From NCBI RefSeq assembly GCF_000416235.1, contig NZ_ATLO01000010.1, positions 310,001 through 374,000 on the forward strand: DNA of 64,000 nucleotides. Reading direction: 5' to 3'. The notes under the pieces were generated by a model. The model was given only the letters and a program-made list of their open reading frames with translations, was not told the DNA's origin and did not search any database. The position numbers were made by a program, and so were the translations under genes. This document shows positions 34,359 through 43,517 of the stretch, piece after piece; position 1 is the stretch's first letter; each line of letters begins with the position of its first letter. The DNA is from Pseudomonas sp. CFII64. GTDB taxonomy: Bacteria > Pseudomonadota > Gammaproteobacteria > Pseudomonadales > Pseudomonadaceae.

Positions 34359-34838
34359 TTACCAGCTGCCGTCGGCCGCGTGCGGCAGGTTGAGCGTGCC
34401 GCTGTCACTGAAACGCAGGGTGCCAAATACGCCGCCAGCCAATTTGCCCCGCAGCGTATACGGCAGGTTGTTCAGGCTCTGGGTTTGCGTCAGGCCCACC
34501 GCCTGGCGCAATGCGGCGAAGGCGGAAACGCTGACCGGAACCACCAGCACGGCTTCGGAAAAACGTCCGATAGTACCTTGCTGATCGCTGACTCCCGACG
34601 CCAGCAGCTTGCCGTTGACGTCCAGGTCCAGCGCGACGCCGCTGTACTCGATAGCCGTCTCGTTGGGGTTTTGCAGGCGCAACTTGACCGCCATGCGCAC
34701 TTCAAGGCCTTGCCCCGGCAAGGGCTCGATACCCACCACGTTGATATTGAGCGGGTCGCGATTGGGAAACAGCGCGCATGCCGAGGCACTCAGCAGTAAA
34801 AGGCTGATCAGCACGGTACGAAAGGGGCGTAAGGGCAT
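34359..34838 (-). CDS. LEA type 2 (water-stress/WHy) family lipoprotein
   Basis: This 159-residue lipoprotein starts at ATG 34838 with a signal ending LSASAC. The mature part holds a single WHy/LEA14 beta-sandwich: LNINVVGIEPLPGQGLEVRMAVKLRLQNPNETAIEYSGVALDLDVNGKLLASGVSDQQGTI. Bacterial members are lipid-anchored proteins of unknown function, linked to desiccation protection only by plant homology. It ends convergently with the small gene at 34077. Confidence 0.87.
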   Translation of the reverse strand: MPLRPFRTVLISLLLLSASACALFPNRDPLNINVVGIEPLPGQGLEVRMAVKLRLQNPNETAIEYSGVALDLDVNGKLLASGVSDQQGTIGRFSEAVLVVPVSVSAFAALRQAVGLTQTQSLNNLPYTLRGKLAGGVFGTLRFSDSGTLNLPHAADGSW

Positions 34839-34966
34839 CCGGATGACTCCAAGGGTGACAAACAAGCGACGTTGCGTTATCCCGTCAGACCGCAATTGCC
34901 CAGAGAGATTCGTTTTCCGCAGGTATGGGCCGTATGCTGCGCAGATCGTAGCCTGGCGATCCCTGG

Positions 34967-36055
34967 ATGGATAACCTCAAAACCGCTCATGCATCTGCGC
35001 CTGCCGTGATTGAAAAAGACACTATCGCCATTGAACTGGTGCGCGAGGCATTGCTGGAATGCGGCCTGACGGCCCAGGCTCGGTCGTGCTTGCTGGACAC
35101 CGTTGGTATCGCTGCGGATCTGCTCGCCAGCTCAGGTTCACGAGTCCCGGCCGCCGCCTATGCAGCGTTATGGCGAGCGCTGGCGCAGGCTTGTGACGAT
35201 GAGTTTTTCGGCATGGACGCCAGACGTCTACGCCAGGGTAGCCTGGAGTTCCTGTGTCGCTCATCCATGGCCCAGCCCACCGTCGCCGCCGGGCTTGAGT
35301 CGGGCTTGAGTTTCCTGTCGCTGATGCTGGAGCGGTTCGGCGCTCGTTTGATCCGCCAGCACAGCGTGGCAGAAATCGTCCTTGATGAAGGCGACAGCGC
35401 GCAGGGCAGGGCATTCAGCTACTTCACTTACTGGATGATCGTGCACGGCGTGGCCTGCTGGTTGAGCGGACGACGTATTCCTATCCTCGCCATCGAATTG
35501 CGCTGTGCGGCGCCGGCCTTCATCGACGACTACAAGGTGATGTTCGGTGAGAACCTGCGTTTTGAACGGCCTTGTTCGCGAATGATCTTTGCCGCCGATT
35601 GCCTGGACTTGCCGATCAAGCGCTCGCCTGCCGAGTTGCAGCGATTCCTGGCTGCGGCGCCGGCCAATATTCTGGTCAAATATCGCGACCCGCAAAGTCT
35701 GGCTATCCGGATTCGCCATGACTTGCACGCGCTGCCCGCCGAGCAATGGCCGGACACTGAAGCGCTGGCGAGAAACCTGAGCATGTCCGCTTCGACCCTG
35801 CGTCGTCGTCTCGCGGACGAGGGCCACAGCTATCAAGGGCTCAAGGACAGCGTACGTAAGGAGTTGGCCATTCATTGGCTAGGCGAAGCAACATTGAGCT
35901 TCGCCTCCATCGCCACGCGCCTGGGCTTTGCCGACACCAGTTCGTTCTACAAAGCCTTCCGCAAATGGACCGGGTCCAATCCCGGTCACTACCGCAGCGT
36001 GATGCTGGGATCTGAAGCCATTGCCAGCATTGACCAAACCGGTCATCCAGACTGA
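34967..36055 (+). CDS. AraC-family regulator (arabinose_bd-domain type)
   Basis: This 362-residue regulator has the N-terminal domain common to OruR/ArgR-like Pseudomonas AraC proteins (about residues 25-210, including DEFFGMDARRLRQGSLEFLCRSSM). It ends with a C-terminal AraC HTH: ALARNLSMSASTLRRRLADEGHSYQGLKDSVRKELA and FASIATRLGFADTSSFYKAFRKWTGSNPGHYRSV. It lies just upstream of, and in the same direction as, a short acyl-CoA oxidation operon, which it probably activates. The inducer is presumably a fatty or branched-chain acyl precursor. Confidence 0.87.
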   Translation: MDNLKTAHASAPAVIEKDTIAIELVREALLECGLTAQARSCLLDTVGIAADLLASSGSRVPAAAYAALWRALAQACDDEFFGMDARRLRQGSLEFLCRSSMAQPTVAAGLESGLSFLSLMLERFGARLIRQHSVAEIVLDEGDSAQGRAFSYFTYWMIVHGVACWLSGRRIPILAIELRCAAPAFIDDYKVMFGENLRFERPCSRMIFAADCLDLPIKRSPAELQRFLAAAPANILVKYRDPQSLAIRIRHDLHALPAEQWPDTEALARNLSMSASTLRRRLADEGHSYQGLKDSVRKELAIHWLGEATLSFASIATRLGFADTSSFYKAFRKWTGSNPGHYRSVMLGSEAIASIDQTGHPD

Positions 36056-36108
36056 ACGCTTTGACCATTGCCTGCGCCTGCGGACAGCGCGACTATTTCG
36101 TTTATTCC

Positions 36109-36116
36109 AAGAATAA
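36109..36116 (+). promoter_or_regulatory. A-rich motif near SDR start
   Basis: AAGAATAA fits the loose Hfq-Crc motif AANAANAA, about 20 bases before the SDR ATG. On its own it is weak evidence for catabolite repression. Confidence 0.35.
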
Positions 36117-36136
36117 AATCGAGATAGCGAGGTTCC

Positions 36137-36904
36137 ATGGACATTCAAGACAAGGCATTCATCGTCAGCGGCGGCGCATCCGGACTGGGTGCGGCCACCG
36201 CGCAGATGCTGATCGAGGCGGGCGCGCGAGTGATGCTGGTGGACCTCAATGCCGAGGCGCTGGCTGCGCAACGTGAAAAGCTCGGCGCGCGCGCTCATGC
36301 GGTGGTCACCGACGTCAGCCGGGAAGACTCGGCCCAGGCCGCCGTGGCTGCAGCGGTGGCGGCGTTCGGTGAAGTGCACGGGCTTGTCAACTGCGCCGGA
36401 ATTGTCGGCGCGCAAAAAATCCTTGGCAAGGAAGGCGTCCATGACCTGGACAGCTTTCGCCGGGTCATCGACGTCAACCTGATCGGCAGTTTCAATCTGC
36501 TGCGCCTGGCTTCGGCGGTCATTGCCGATAGCACGGTGAACGCGGGCGGCGAGCGCGGCGTGATCATCAATACCGCATCCGTGGCGGCCTATGACGGCCA
36601 GATCGGTCAGGCAGCCTACGCGGCGTCCAAGGGCGCAATCGTCAGCATGACGCTTCCAGCCGCCCGGGAGCTGGCGCGCTTCGGTATTCGCGTCATGACC
36701 ATTGCCCCCGGCATTTTCGAAACGCCGATGATGGCCGGCATGACCGCGCAAGTGCGCGATTCCCTGGCTGCGGGCGTGCCATTCCCGCCACGTCTGGGCA
36801 AGCCGGACGAATACGCCGCGCTGGTGCGGCACATCATCGAAAATCCCATGCTCAACGGCGAAGTCATCCGCCTCGATGGCGCGTTGCGCATGGCCGCCAA
36901 ATGA
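36137..36904 (+). CDS. SDR 3-hydroxyacyl-CoA dehydrogenase (HSD17B10-like)
   Basis: This 255-residue NAD-dependent short-chain dehydrogenase has [11 protein letters not shown] (cofactor loop), LVDLN (NAD-selecting Asp), NCAGIVG, and the catalytic YAASKG with Ser in [11 protein letters not shown]. The lengths and the insert around [28 protein letters not shown] match type II 3-hydroxyacyl-CoA dehydrogenases. These oxidise 3-hydroxyacyl-CoA or 2-methyl-3-hydroxybutyryl-CoA. With the following thiolase and hydratase it forms a short beta-oxidation unit resembling part of the fadB2x-fadAx-fadB1x cluster of P. putida. Confidence 0.88.
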   Translation: MDIQDKAFIVSGGASGLGAATAQMLIEAGARVMLVDLNAEALAAQREKLGARAHAVVTDVSREDSAQAAVAAAVAAFGEVHGLVNCAGIVGAQKILGKEGVHDLDSFRRVIDVNLIGSFNLLRLASAVIADSTVNAGGERGVIINTASVAAYDGQIGQAAYAASKGAIVSMTLPAARELARFGIRVMTIAPGIFETPMMAGMTAQVRDSLAAGVPFPPRLGKPDEYAALVRHIIENPMLNGEVIRLDGALRMAAK

Positions 36905-36928
36905 GCACTCAGACTCAGGAGCTTGATC

Positions 36929-38134
36929 ATGACTATTGATAATCCCGCAACTCGTGATGATCCGGTGGTGATCGTCAGTGCGGTCCGCACGCCCATGGGC
37001 GGCTTTCAGGGTGATCTGAAAAGCCTGACGGCTCCGCAACTGGGCGCTGTGGCCATTCGTGCGGCGGTTGAACGCGCCGGGCTGGCATCGGCGGATGTCC
37101 AGCAGGTGCTGTTTGGTTGTGTGCTGTCAGCCGGGATCGGCCAGGCACCTGCGCGACAAGCCGCGTTGGGGGCCGGTCTGCCGACGTCGACCCTGTGCAC
37201 TACCTTGAACAAAATGTGCGGCTCCGGCATGCAGGCGGCCATTCTCGGCCATGACATGCTGTTGGCCGGCAGCGCCGAGGTCATCGTTGCCGGCGGCATG
37301 GAAAGCATGTCCAACGCACCGTATTTGCTGGATCGCGCCCGCAGCGGTTATCGCATGGGGCATGGTCAGGTGCTTGATCATATGTTCTACGACGGGCTGG
37401 AAGATGCTTATGAGCGCGGTCGGCTGATGGGCACTTTTGCCGAAGACTGCGCCGAGGCCAACGGCATCAGCCGTGAAGCTCAGGACTCATTCGCCATCGC
37501 CTCGTTGACTCGCGCCCAGGCGGCTGCCGATAACGGTTATTTCAGCGCGGAAATCGTCCCGTTGCAGGTAACGGCAGGCAAGGAACAGCGGGAAATCAGC
37601 CAGGACGAACAACCGCCCAAAGCCCGTCCGGACAAGATTCCAACGCTTAAACCAGCGTTTCGCCCTAGCGGCAGTGTCACGGCGGCCAATTCCAGCTCGA
37701 TCTCCGACGGCGCCGCGGCATTGCTGTTGATGCGCCGCTCCGAGGCGCAACGTCGTGGTTTGCAGCCGTTGGCCGTGATCCATGGTCATGCGGCGTTTGC
37801 CGACGAACCGGGGCTGTTCACCACCGCACCGATTGGTGCCATCAAGGCATTGCTCAGCCGGACCGGGTGGTCATTGCACGACGTCGACCTTTTCGAAATC
37901 AACGAAGCCTTCGCAGTGGTCACGCTGGTGGCCATGAATCAACTGGAGTTGCCTCACGACAAGGTCAATGTGCACGGCGGCGCGTGTGCGCTGGGTCACC
38001 CCATTGGCGCGTCCGGTGCGCGCATTCTGGTCACGCTGATCAACGCCTTGAAACAACGGGGTTTGAAGCGCGGCGTGGCGGCAATCTGCATCGGTGGCGG
38101 TGAGGCGACGGCAATGGCTATTGAGGTTATATAG
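36929..38134 (+). CDS. Acetyl-CoA C-acyltransferase (thiolase)
   Basis: This 401-residue thiolase cleaves 3-ketoacyl-CoA. ATG 36929 follows CAGGAG; an in-frame TTG lies two codons before. Active-site residues are Cys in TLNKMCGSGMQAA, His in VHGGACALGHPIGASGARI, and Cys in CIGGGEATAM. It begins 24 bases after the dehydrogenase gene. The likely substrate is a short or 2-methyl-branched 3-ketoacyl-CoA, by the company it keeps. Confidence 0.93.
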   Translation: MTIDNPATRDDPVVIVSAVRTPMGGFQGDLKSLTAPQLGAVAIRAAVERAGLASADVQQVLFGCVLSAGIGQAPARQAALGAGLPTSTLCTTLNKMCGSGMQAAILGHDMLLAGSAEVIVAGGMESMSNAPYLLDRARSGYRMGHGQVLDHMFYDGLEDAYERGRLMGTFAEDCAEANGISREAQDSFAIASLTRAQAAADNGYFSAEIVPLQVTAGKEQREISQDEQPPKARPDKIPTLKPAFRPSGSVTAANSSSISDGAAALLLMRRSEAQRRGLQPLAVIHGHAAFADEPGLFTTAPIGAIKALLSRTGWSLHDVDLFEINEAFAVVTLVAMNQLELPHDKVNVHGGACALGHPIGASGARILVTLINALKQRGLKRGVAAICIGGGEATAMAIEVI

Positions 38135-38216
38135 TTTATATAAATCATTAACTTATGAGATGTATTTGAAGTTATATGTGTGATCAATCCTGTTTTGGTG
38201 AAATGGATATATATCA

Positions 38217-38990
38217 ATGACCTATGAAACTATTTTAATTGAGGTTCAAGGAAAGGTCGGTTTGATTACCTTGAACCGGCCCAACGCGCTGAACGCCCTC
38301 AATGCACAGCTGATCAATGAGTTGAACCACGCGCTGGATGCGCTCGACACTGATCGCAATATCGGCTGCATCGTGCTGACCGGGTCCAGCAAAGCCTTTG
38401 CCGCAGGCGCAGACATCAAGGAAATGGCTGACCTGACCTATCCGCAAATCTACCTCGATGATCTGTTCGCGCAGAGCGACCGGGTCGCGAACCGGCGCAC
38501 GCCGATGATTGCCGCAGTGGCAGGCTTTGCCTTGGGCGGGGGCTGCGAGCTGGCATTGATGTGCGATTTCATCCTGGCCGCAGACAACGCGCGGTTTGGT
38601 CAGCCGGAAATCAAACTCGGCGTATTGCCGGGCATGGGCGGCACCCAGCGCCTGACCCGTGCGGTCGGCAAGGCCAAGGCCTTGGAAATGTGCCTGACCG
38701 GACGCCTGATCGATGCCGAGGAGGCCGAGCGAGCCGGACTTGTGGCGCGCATCGTGCCTGCCGGGCAGTTGTTGGACGAGGCCCTCAAGGTGGCGAACTC
38801 AATCGCCGAAAAATCCTTGCCGATAGCGATGATGGTCAAGGAAAGCGTCAATCGGGCGTTTGAAGTGAGCCTCGCCGAAGGCATTCGTTTCGAGCGCCGA
38901 GTGTTCCACGCGGCATTCGCTACCGAGGATCAGAAGGAAGGCATGGCAGCCTTTATCGAGAAGCGTGAGCCGCAATTCAACGGACGCTAA
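38217..38990 (+). CDS. Enoyl-CoA hydratase
   Basis: This 257-residue crotonase-family hydratase adds water to 2-enoyl-CoA. It has [15 protein letters not shown], the oxyanion-hole residues in [14 protein letters not shown] and [19 protein letters not shown], and the two catalytic Glu regions [19 protein letters not shown]. It completes the operon with the dehydrogenase and thiolase, but the 82 bases before it and its first codons are strikingly AT-rich with no clear ribosome-binding site. No acyl-CoA dehydrogenase is present in the operon. Confidence 0.92.
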   Translation: MTYETILIEVQGKVGLITLNRPNALNALNAQLINELNHALDALDTDRNIGCIVLTGSSKAFAAGADIKEMADLTYPQIYLDDLFAQSDRVANRRTPMIAAVAGFALGGGCELALMCDFILAADNARFGQPEIKLGVLPGMGGTQRLTRAVGKAKALEMCLTGRLIDAEEAERAGLVARIVPAGQLLDEALKVANSIAEKSLPIAMMVKESVNRAFEVSLAEGIRFERRVFHAAFATEDQKEGMAAFIEKREPQFNGR

Positions 38991-39008
38991 CGCGAAGCCG
39001 GGGGCTTG

Positions 39009-41054
39009 TCAGTCCAGCTCCATGAATGCGCGTAGCTGCTGCTCGTTCCAGTTCCGCGCAAAGTAGTCCTGCAACGTGAAGCAGTCGTCGGGATGCACCA
39101 GGCACAGGTGCTTCGGGCTTCTGCGGTAGCGGGCGGCAAGCTCGCGCATCTGGGCACAGCTCAGCCCGAGATAGCCGCGCTCGTCGGTTCTGCCCTCATA
39201 GAGAAAATGCCGGGGTTCCAGGCGCGGCAAGTGCGCCAGCCCTGGGGTCTCCATGAACACGATGTACCAGATTCGGTTTGCCAGCGGCGCGCCTTGCAAG
39301 CCGGGATGTTCGGTCAAGCGCAGATCGTCTTCCCAGCGCAGCGTGGTTGGCGGCCCGGCGGGGGCCATTGTCGGTAACGTACAGGCTTGCAAGGTGAGCG
39401 TGCGCGGGCCAGTGATGGTGATTCCAGCACTACTCAGCTCGAAACTCGCCTTGGCAGTGCTTAAACGTAAGTCTTCCCTGGCTTCGAAATATAAATCGTT
39501 CACATTATTCAAATGAATATTCTCATGCAGGTTTTTGAGAATGGAGCCATTCAAACGAATTGTTTTTTCTGGGCATTCGGCAACCTCAGATGCCGTTCGA
39601 CGTTCCAGCATGCCGCAAATAACCGGTCGCTCAGGATCGTTGTCGAAATGCCGCACCAGCAACCGATCTCCAGCGGTCAGTGCGTTGACCGAGACATCGG
39701 CGAGATCCGGGAGGTCTGCCAGGGCCCAGGCGGTGTGTTCGTCCGGTGAGGATGGCGCATTCTGCCAGTCGTAACGTACCGGGACTCGCCATGCAGCATG
39801 GGTTCTGATGAACCCGGCCACATCAGCCATCAATGTCACCTGCTGATGACCGCGTATGCCGGGTTTGCGATGGGTGCAGGACGGGCGAAATGGCATGGCC
39901 CAAGGCAGCACGCAATAGCCGGTGCGATAGCCGTGATCGAATGTCTCAAACTCATGCAGCCTCGACAGTTGATCGATCCACGACGCTGATTCTTCGTCCG
40001 CTGCGCCAACAGCCGCGCCGAGAATTGCGGCCATGTCGTGAGGGTCGCAGCCCTCCAGGACCTGTGGCTGCTTTGCCCAATGGCGGACCTTGACCAGCAG
40101 CCATTGATCGTTGAACAGCGGGACGGGATGCTCCATAACCTGAATGATCTGGCCACTGGTCAGTGCGCAATCGCTGCTCCACCCATGGATATGACGTCGC
40201 TCGCAACGCAGGCGCTCCAGCGTACGAGCGCGTGTCTGTCGATGGTGGGCTTCCTCGTCGCCGGGTTTTGGGGGATCGGTTTGTTGATCGAAAGATGCGT
40301 TATTGGCACTTTGCGTATCTGGTTGCGCATTGGTTGGGGTGTTGGCGCTGAGAGTGCTGCAATCGCGCCATACCGGGTCATGGATGCCCGTTGCGGCATG
40401 GAGGGTCAGGCGTTCGCCCAGATAGCCGATAACCGGCTGGTTGTGGGTGTCTTCGTTGTGCTGCAAGCGTATGGCGCCCTGGCGTTCGGGGAAACTGGCC
40501 GGGTCATCGGCGAATACAAGCTGGTGCCCGGTGGGGCTGTGCTCAAACCGGAAATGAATGCCTTCCTCTTCGCAGAGCCGCTGCAGCAGGTGCAGGTCGG
40601 TTTCGTCGTACTGCACGCACCAGTCGCGAGGCGGGTATACGCCAACCGGTCCCTCGAAACGGTAGCCGTCTTCGTTCAAACCATGGTTTTCCAGCAATCG
40701 GGTGATCAACTGCGGGACGCTCAAACCCGTGAACACGCGGCGTTGGCGGCTTTGTTCCAGCTTGAGCAGACTTGGCACCAGGGTCATTCGGTACAGGCTC
40801 AGGCACGTTCCGGCATAGAGTTGTCTGGCGCTGTCGATCAGGCCATGAATCCCCGCATGTTCAACACCAAAGGCCAGCCAGGCGGCGCTGCCTGCCAGAC
40901 TTGGCATATCCAGATGCGGGTTACGGCTGACCAGATCAACGTCAAAGCGATAGGGCTCGTTCAGCGCGTCGTGGCCAGTAAAGCTGAGGACTTGCAGGTC
41001 CATCGGGCTGCCCGTGAGCTTCAGCGTTATCGGCATTTGCTTGTCTTCGAACAT
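39009..41054 (-). CDS. vgrG: Divergent VgrG type VI secretion tip protein with C-terminal extension
   Basis: This 681-residue VgrG-family spike protein starts at ATG 41054 (GGGAG upstream). The N-terminal gp27-like part is clear: SFTGHDALNEPYRFDVDLVS, RQRRVFTGLSVPQLITRLLENHG, YDETDLHLLQRLCEEEGIHFRFEHSPTGHQLVFAD. The OB-fold region is poorly conserved; only RLLVRHFDNDPERPVICGML recalls the usual gp5 motif. A short beta-helix segment follows (NLHENIHLNNVNDLYFEAREDLRLSTAKASFELSSAGITITGP). About 95 C-terminal residues (NRIWYIVFMETPG...YEGRTDERGYLGLS) look like the transthyretin-like adaptor that binds effectors. No T6SS, PAAR or effector gene is adjacent; the next gene downstream is convergent. 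Confidence 0.87.
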   Translation of the reverse strand: MFEDKQMPITLKLTGSPMDLQVLSFTGHDALNEPYRFDVDLVSRNPHLDMPSLAGSAAWLAFGVEHAGIHGLIDSARQLYAGTCLSLYRMTLVPSLLKLEQSRQRRVFTGLSVPQLITRLLENHGLNEDGYRFEGPVGVYPPRDWCVQYDETDLHLLQRLCEEEGIHFRFEHSPTGHQLVFADDPASFPERQGAIRLQHNEDTHNQPVIGYLGERLTLHAATGIHDPVWRDCSTLSANTPTNAQPDTQSANNASFDQQTDPPKPGDEEAHHRQTRARTLERLRCERRHIHGWSSDCALTSGQIIQVMEHPVPLFNDQWLLVKVRHWAKQPQVLEGCDPHDMAAILGAAVGAADEESASWIDQLSRLHEFETFDHGYRTGYCVLPWAMPFRPSCTHRKPGIRGHQQVTLMADVAGFIRTHAAWRVPVRYDWQNAPSSPDEHTAWALADLPDLADVSVNALTAGDRLLVRHFDNDPERPVICGMLERRTASEVAECPEKTIRLNGSILKNLHENIHLNNVNDLYFEAREDLRLSTAKASFELSSAGITITGPRTLTLQACTLPTMAPAGPPTTLRWEDDLRLTEHPGLQGAPLANRIWYIVFMETPGLAHLPRLEPRHFLYEGRTDERGYLGLSCAQMRELAARYRRSPKHLCLVHPDDCFTLQDYFARNWNEQQLRAFMELD

Positions 41055-41400
41055 ACACAGCGCTCCCAGCTTGAAATTCAGGGTGCAGAGGGTACGAAAT
41101 GCCAAGGGCAATGGGCATCGCTTGGGCTTTTTTCGGAAAGGGACTACAAGCTAAAGGGTAATATCGGTGATTGGCTTCAAGGTGTTTCAGCTGCATTGTC
41201 GGCTTGACTGCGATCAATGGCGCGACAGCAGGGGTTTCATCTGGCGCCATCGCGTATAAAATGCGCCGGGCGTCGCTCATCAGTCGCGACGCGTTTCATT
41301 CGGTCAGCCAATTTTTCAGCGCTTTGCCCCAGCCAGCGTCGGTGTTTCTCAGCGACAGCGGCTGTGATGGGCAGGGCGCAATCGGATCAAGAGAGCAAGC
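41055..41400. other. Intergenic region between vgrG and yebC-family gene
   Basis: This 346-base gap separates divergent genes. I see no gene with ribosome-binding signal on either strand, and no repeat. It should hold the two promoters, which I cannot place with confidence. Confidence 0.45.
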
Positions 41401-42105
41401 ATGGGCGCACAGTGGAAGGTCAAGCATAAAGAAGCAGCATCCAATGCCAAGGGTCGTATTTTTGGCAAGCTGTCCAAGGAAATCATGATTGCTGCACGCG
41501 CCGGCGCTGATCCGGACATGAACCCGCGTCTGCGCCTGGTGGTCGAGCAAGCAAAAAAAGCCTCGATGCCCCGCGAAACGCTGGAGCGCGCAATCAAGAA
41601 AGGCGCCGGTCTGCTCGGCGAGAACGTCACGTTCGAACGCCTGACCTACGAAGGCTTTGCCCCTCACCGCGTGCCGGTGATCGTCGAATGCCTGACCGAC
41701 AACATCAACCGCACTGTCTCGGAAATTCGCGTGTTGTTCCGCAAGGGCCAGCTCGGCGCTGCGGGTTCGGTTTCCTGGGATTTCAACTATCAGGGCATGA
41801 TCGAAGCCGTACCGGCCAACCCTGATGCGGATGCTGACGAAGCCGCCATCGAAGCGGGCGCGCAGGACTGTGAGCCGGGTGAAGAGGGCGCGACGCTGTT
41901 CCTCACCGAGCCCACCGATATGGACGCAGTCTGCAAAAAACTTCCCGAGTTCGGGTTTACCGTGCAGTCCGCGCAATTGGGCTACCGCCCGAAAAGCACC
42001 GTGGACGGCCTGACCGACGAGCAGATGGCCGAAGTCGAAGCCTTCCTTGAAGCCATCGACAACAATGATGATGTGCAGAACGTTTATGTGGGGTTGGCGG
42101 GGTAA
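41401..42105 (+). CDS. YebC/PmpR-family protein (YeeN-like)
   Basis: This 234-residue YebC-family protein begins [35 protein letters not shown] and contains [44 protein letters not shown] and [19 protein letters not shown]. The 'Q-W-K' opening is that of the YeeN branch rather than canonical YebC. YebC proteins were long called transcription regulators; recent work links the family to ribosome rescue at polyproline stretches. It stands alone here. Confidence 0.93.
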   Translation: MGAQWKVKHKEAASNAKGRIFGKLSKEIMIAARAGADPDMNPRLRLVVEQAKKASMPRETLERAIKKGAGLLGENVTFERLTYEGFAPHRVPVIVECLTDNINRTVSEIRVLFRKGQLGAAGSVSWDFNYQGMIEAVPANPDADADEAAIEAGAQDCEPGEEGATLFLTEPTDMDAVCKKLPEFGFTVQSAQLGYRPKSTVDGLTDEQMAEVEAFLEAIDNNDDVQNVYVGLAG

Positions 42106-42126
42106 GCGGCGGTAAACAGAGAGCCT

Positions 42127-42216
42127 GCTGGAGCGAGGCTTGCCCGCGAATCGGTATTCCATTGGACATATCTATCGCCTGAACTGACGCCTTCGCGGGC
42201 AAGCCTCGCTCCAACG
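42127..42216. repeat. REP palindrome pair
   Basis: GCTGGAGCGAGGCTTGCCCG is paired with inverted CGGGCAAGCCTCGCTCCAAC between convergent genes. It is nearly identical to copies at 22656 and 29093 and may terminate both transcripts. Confidence 0.8.
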
Positions 42217-42225
42217 AGTTTGTAT

Positions 42226-43515
42226 TTATACCTGCAACCGCCGCTCAACCTCTCCCAACCGAGGCCGCGCGCCGATCTGCGGCTGCACACACCGGGCCTG
42301 CAACTGACGCAACACTGTGATCTGCGAACCTTGGTCGTCACAGCGCTCCAGCAACTCTCCCAGTAAAATCCCGAATGCCCGTGTTTCAATGCGCTCCAGC
42401 GCCTCTCCCAAGGCTGCGGTCGGATGAAACGACGCTGCGCCGAAGTCTCCCAGCAGGCAGGTGCCGTCGGGCTCCCACAGAATGTTGTGTCCGTACAGAT
42501 CGCCATGAGTGATGCCGCACCCGTGTAAATGGGCGGTAACCGATGCGATGCCTTGGGCGATACGCAAAACCACGGGCAAGGACAGGCGCAGATCGGCCGG
42601 ATAGATATCCCGCGTGCAGGATTCCAGGCTCGGTGGTCCCGCCAGATTGGCAAAACTCGGCGCAATCAGGTGCATTACCAGACCTGCCTGAGCCTGGGGA
42701 TGGTCAATGATCTGGCCTTCAATGCCGATCAGATTGGGGTGGTTGCCGGCAGCAATACACGCGGCCATTTCATTGAGCGGCGAGCCATCAGAGGTCACGC
42801 TGCCTTTATAAAGTTTGAGCGCGACGGACTTGTCAGGCTGTTCCGGGCTTTGCCAGTGCGCCTGCTGAATGATGCCGGAGGCACCTTCGCCCAATTGTTG
42901 TTGAACATGCAGCTCCCGCCAGGGAATCTGCCGCACGGCAGGCTGCTCGTGTTCGGTGCAGAGCGGATTGCCAGCGTAAGCCAGCCAGGCCAGTGAAGGC
43001 AGTTCCAGCAGCCATGCGGGCAACTGCGTAAGCTGATTGGCGGCGATACGGATCAGCTCTAGACGTTCGCAGCGGGCCAGGCTGGCGGGCAGCGCCTGCA
43101 GCTGGTTGCCGGCGAGCATCAGCTTTTGCAGCGCCAGACAATCCCCCAGCGCTTCGGGCAGCTGCGTAATGCGGTTGTCGGTCAGGATCAGCCAGCGCAA
43201 CTGCGGCGGCAGCGCCTGGGCCGGGACATGCTGAATCTGGTTGGCCTTGAAGCCGACAATCTGCAGTTCGTCACACTGGCCAATGCATTCAGGCAGCTCG
43301 GTAAACCGGTTATCCGAGCCAAACAACACGCGCAGGCGTTTCAGGCGATGCAGGTCATCGGGCAGATGCTGTAAAGCATTGCCGCTGAGATTGAGGACTT
43401 CCAGCGAGTCGGCCAGCTCGAAGATTTCCCTCGGGAACTTGGTCAAGCCGCAGGACAGGTCCAGTCGTTTGATGCCGGCCAGTTTGCCAGCGCGCAGGTC
43501 TTCGAGGCTGTGCAT
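42226..43515 (-). CDS. Leucine-rich-repeat protein fused to Ser/Thr protein kinase
   Basis: This 429-residue cytoplasmic fusion has about seven leucine-rich repeats in residues 15-180 (for example LEVLNLSGNALQHLPDDLHRL, LRWLILTDNRITQLPEAL). A protein-kinase domain follows from about 203 to the end. Kinase motifs are complete: glycine loop LGEGASG (208-214), Lys234 in VALKLYKG, Glu249, HGDLYGHN (Asp339, Asn344) and DFG (357-359). It carries no signal peptide or membrane helix. The design resembles eukaryotic-like LRR kinases of pathogens. Here it sits alone, next to a TetR gene with three bases between them. Target proteins are unknown. Confidence 0.9.
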   Translation of the reverse strand: MHSLEDLRAGKLAGIKRLDLSCGLTKFPREIFELADSLEVLNLSGNALQHLPDDLHRLKRLRVLFGSDNRFTELPECIGQCDELQIVGFKANQIQHVPAQALPPQLRWLILTDNRITQLPEALGDCLALQKLMLAGNQLQALPASLARCERLELIRIAANQLTQLPAWLLELPSLAWLAYAGNPLCTEHEQPAVRQIPWRELHVQQQLGEGASGIIQQAHWQSPEQPDKSVALKLYKGSVTSDGSPLNEMAACIAAGNHPNLIGIEGQIIDHPQAQAGLVMHLIAPSFANLAGPPSLESCTRDIYPADLRLSLPVVLRIAQGIASVTAHLHGCGITHGDLYGHNILWEPDGTCLLGDFGAASFHPTAALGEALERIETRAFGILLGELLERCDDQGSQITVLRQLQARCVQPQIGARPRLGEVERRLQV

Positions 43516-43517
43516 GA

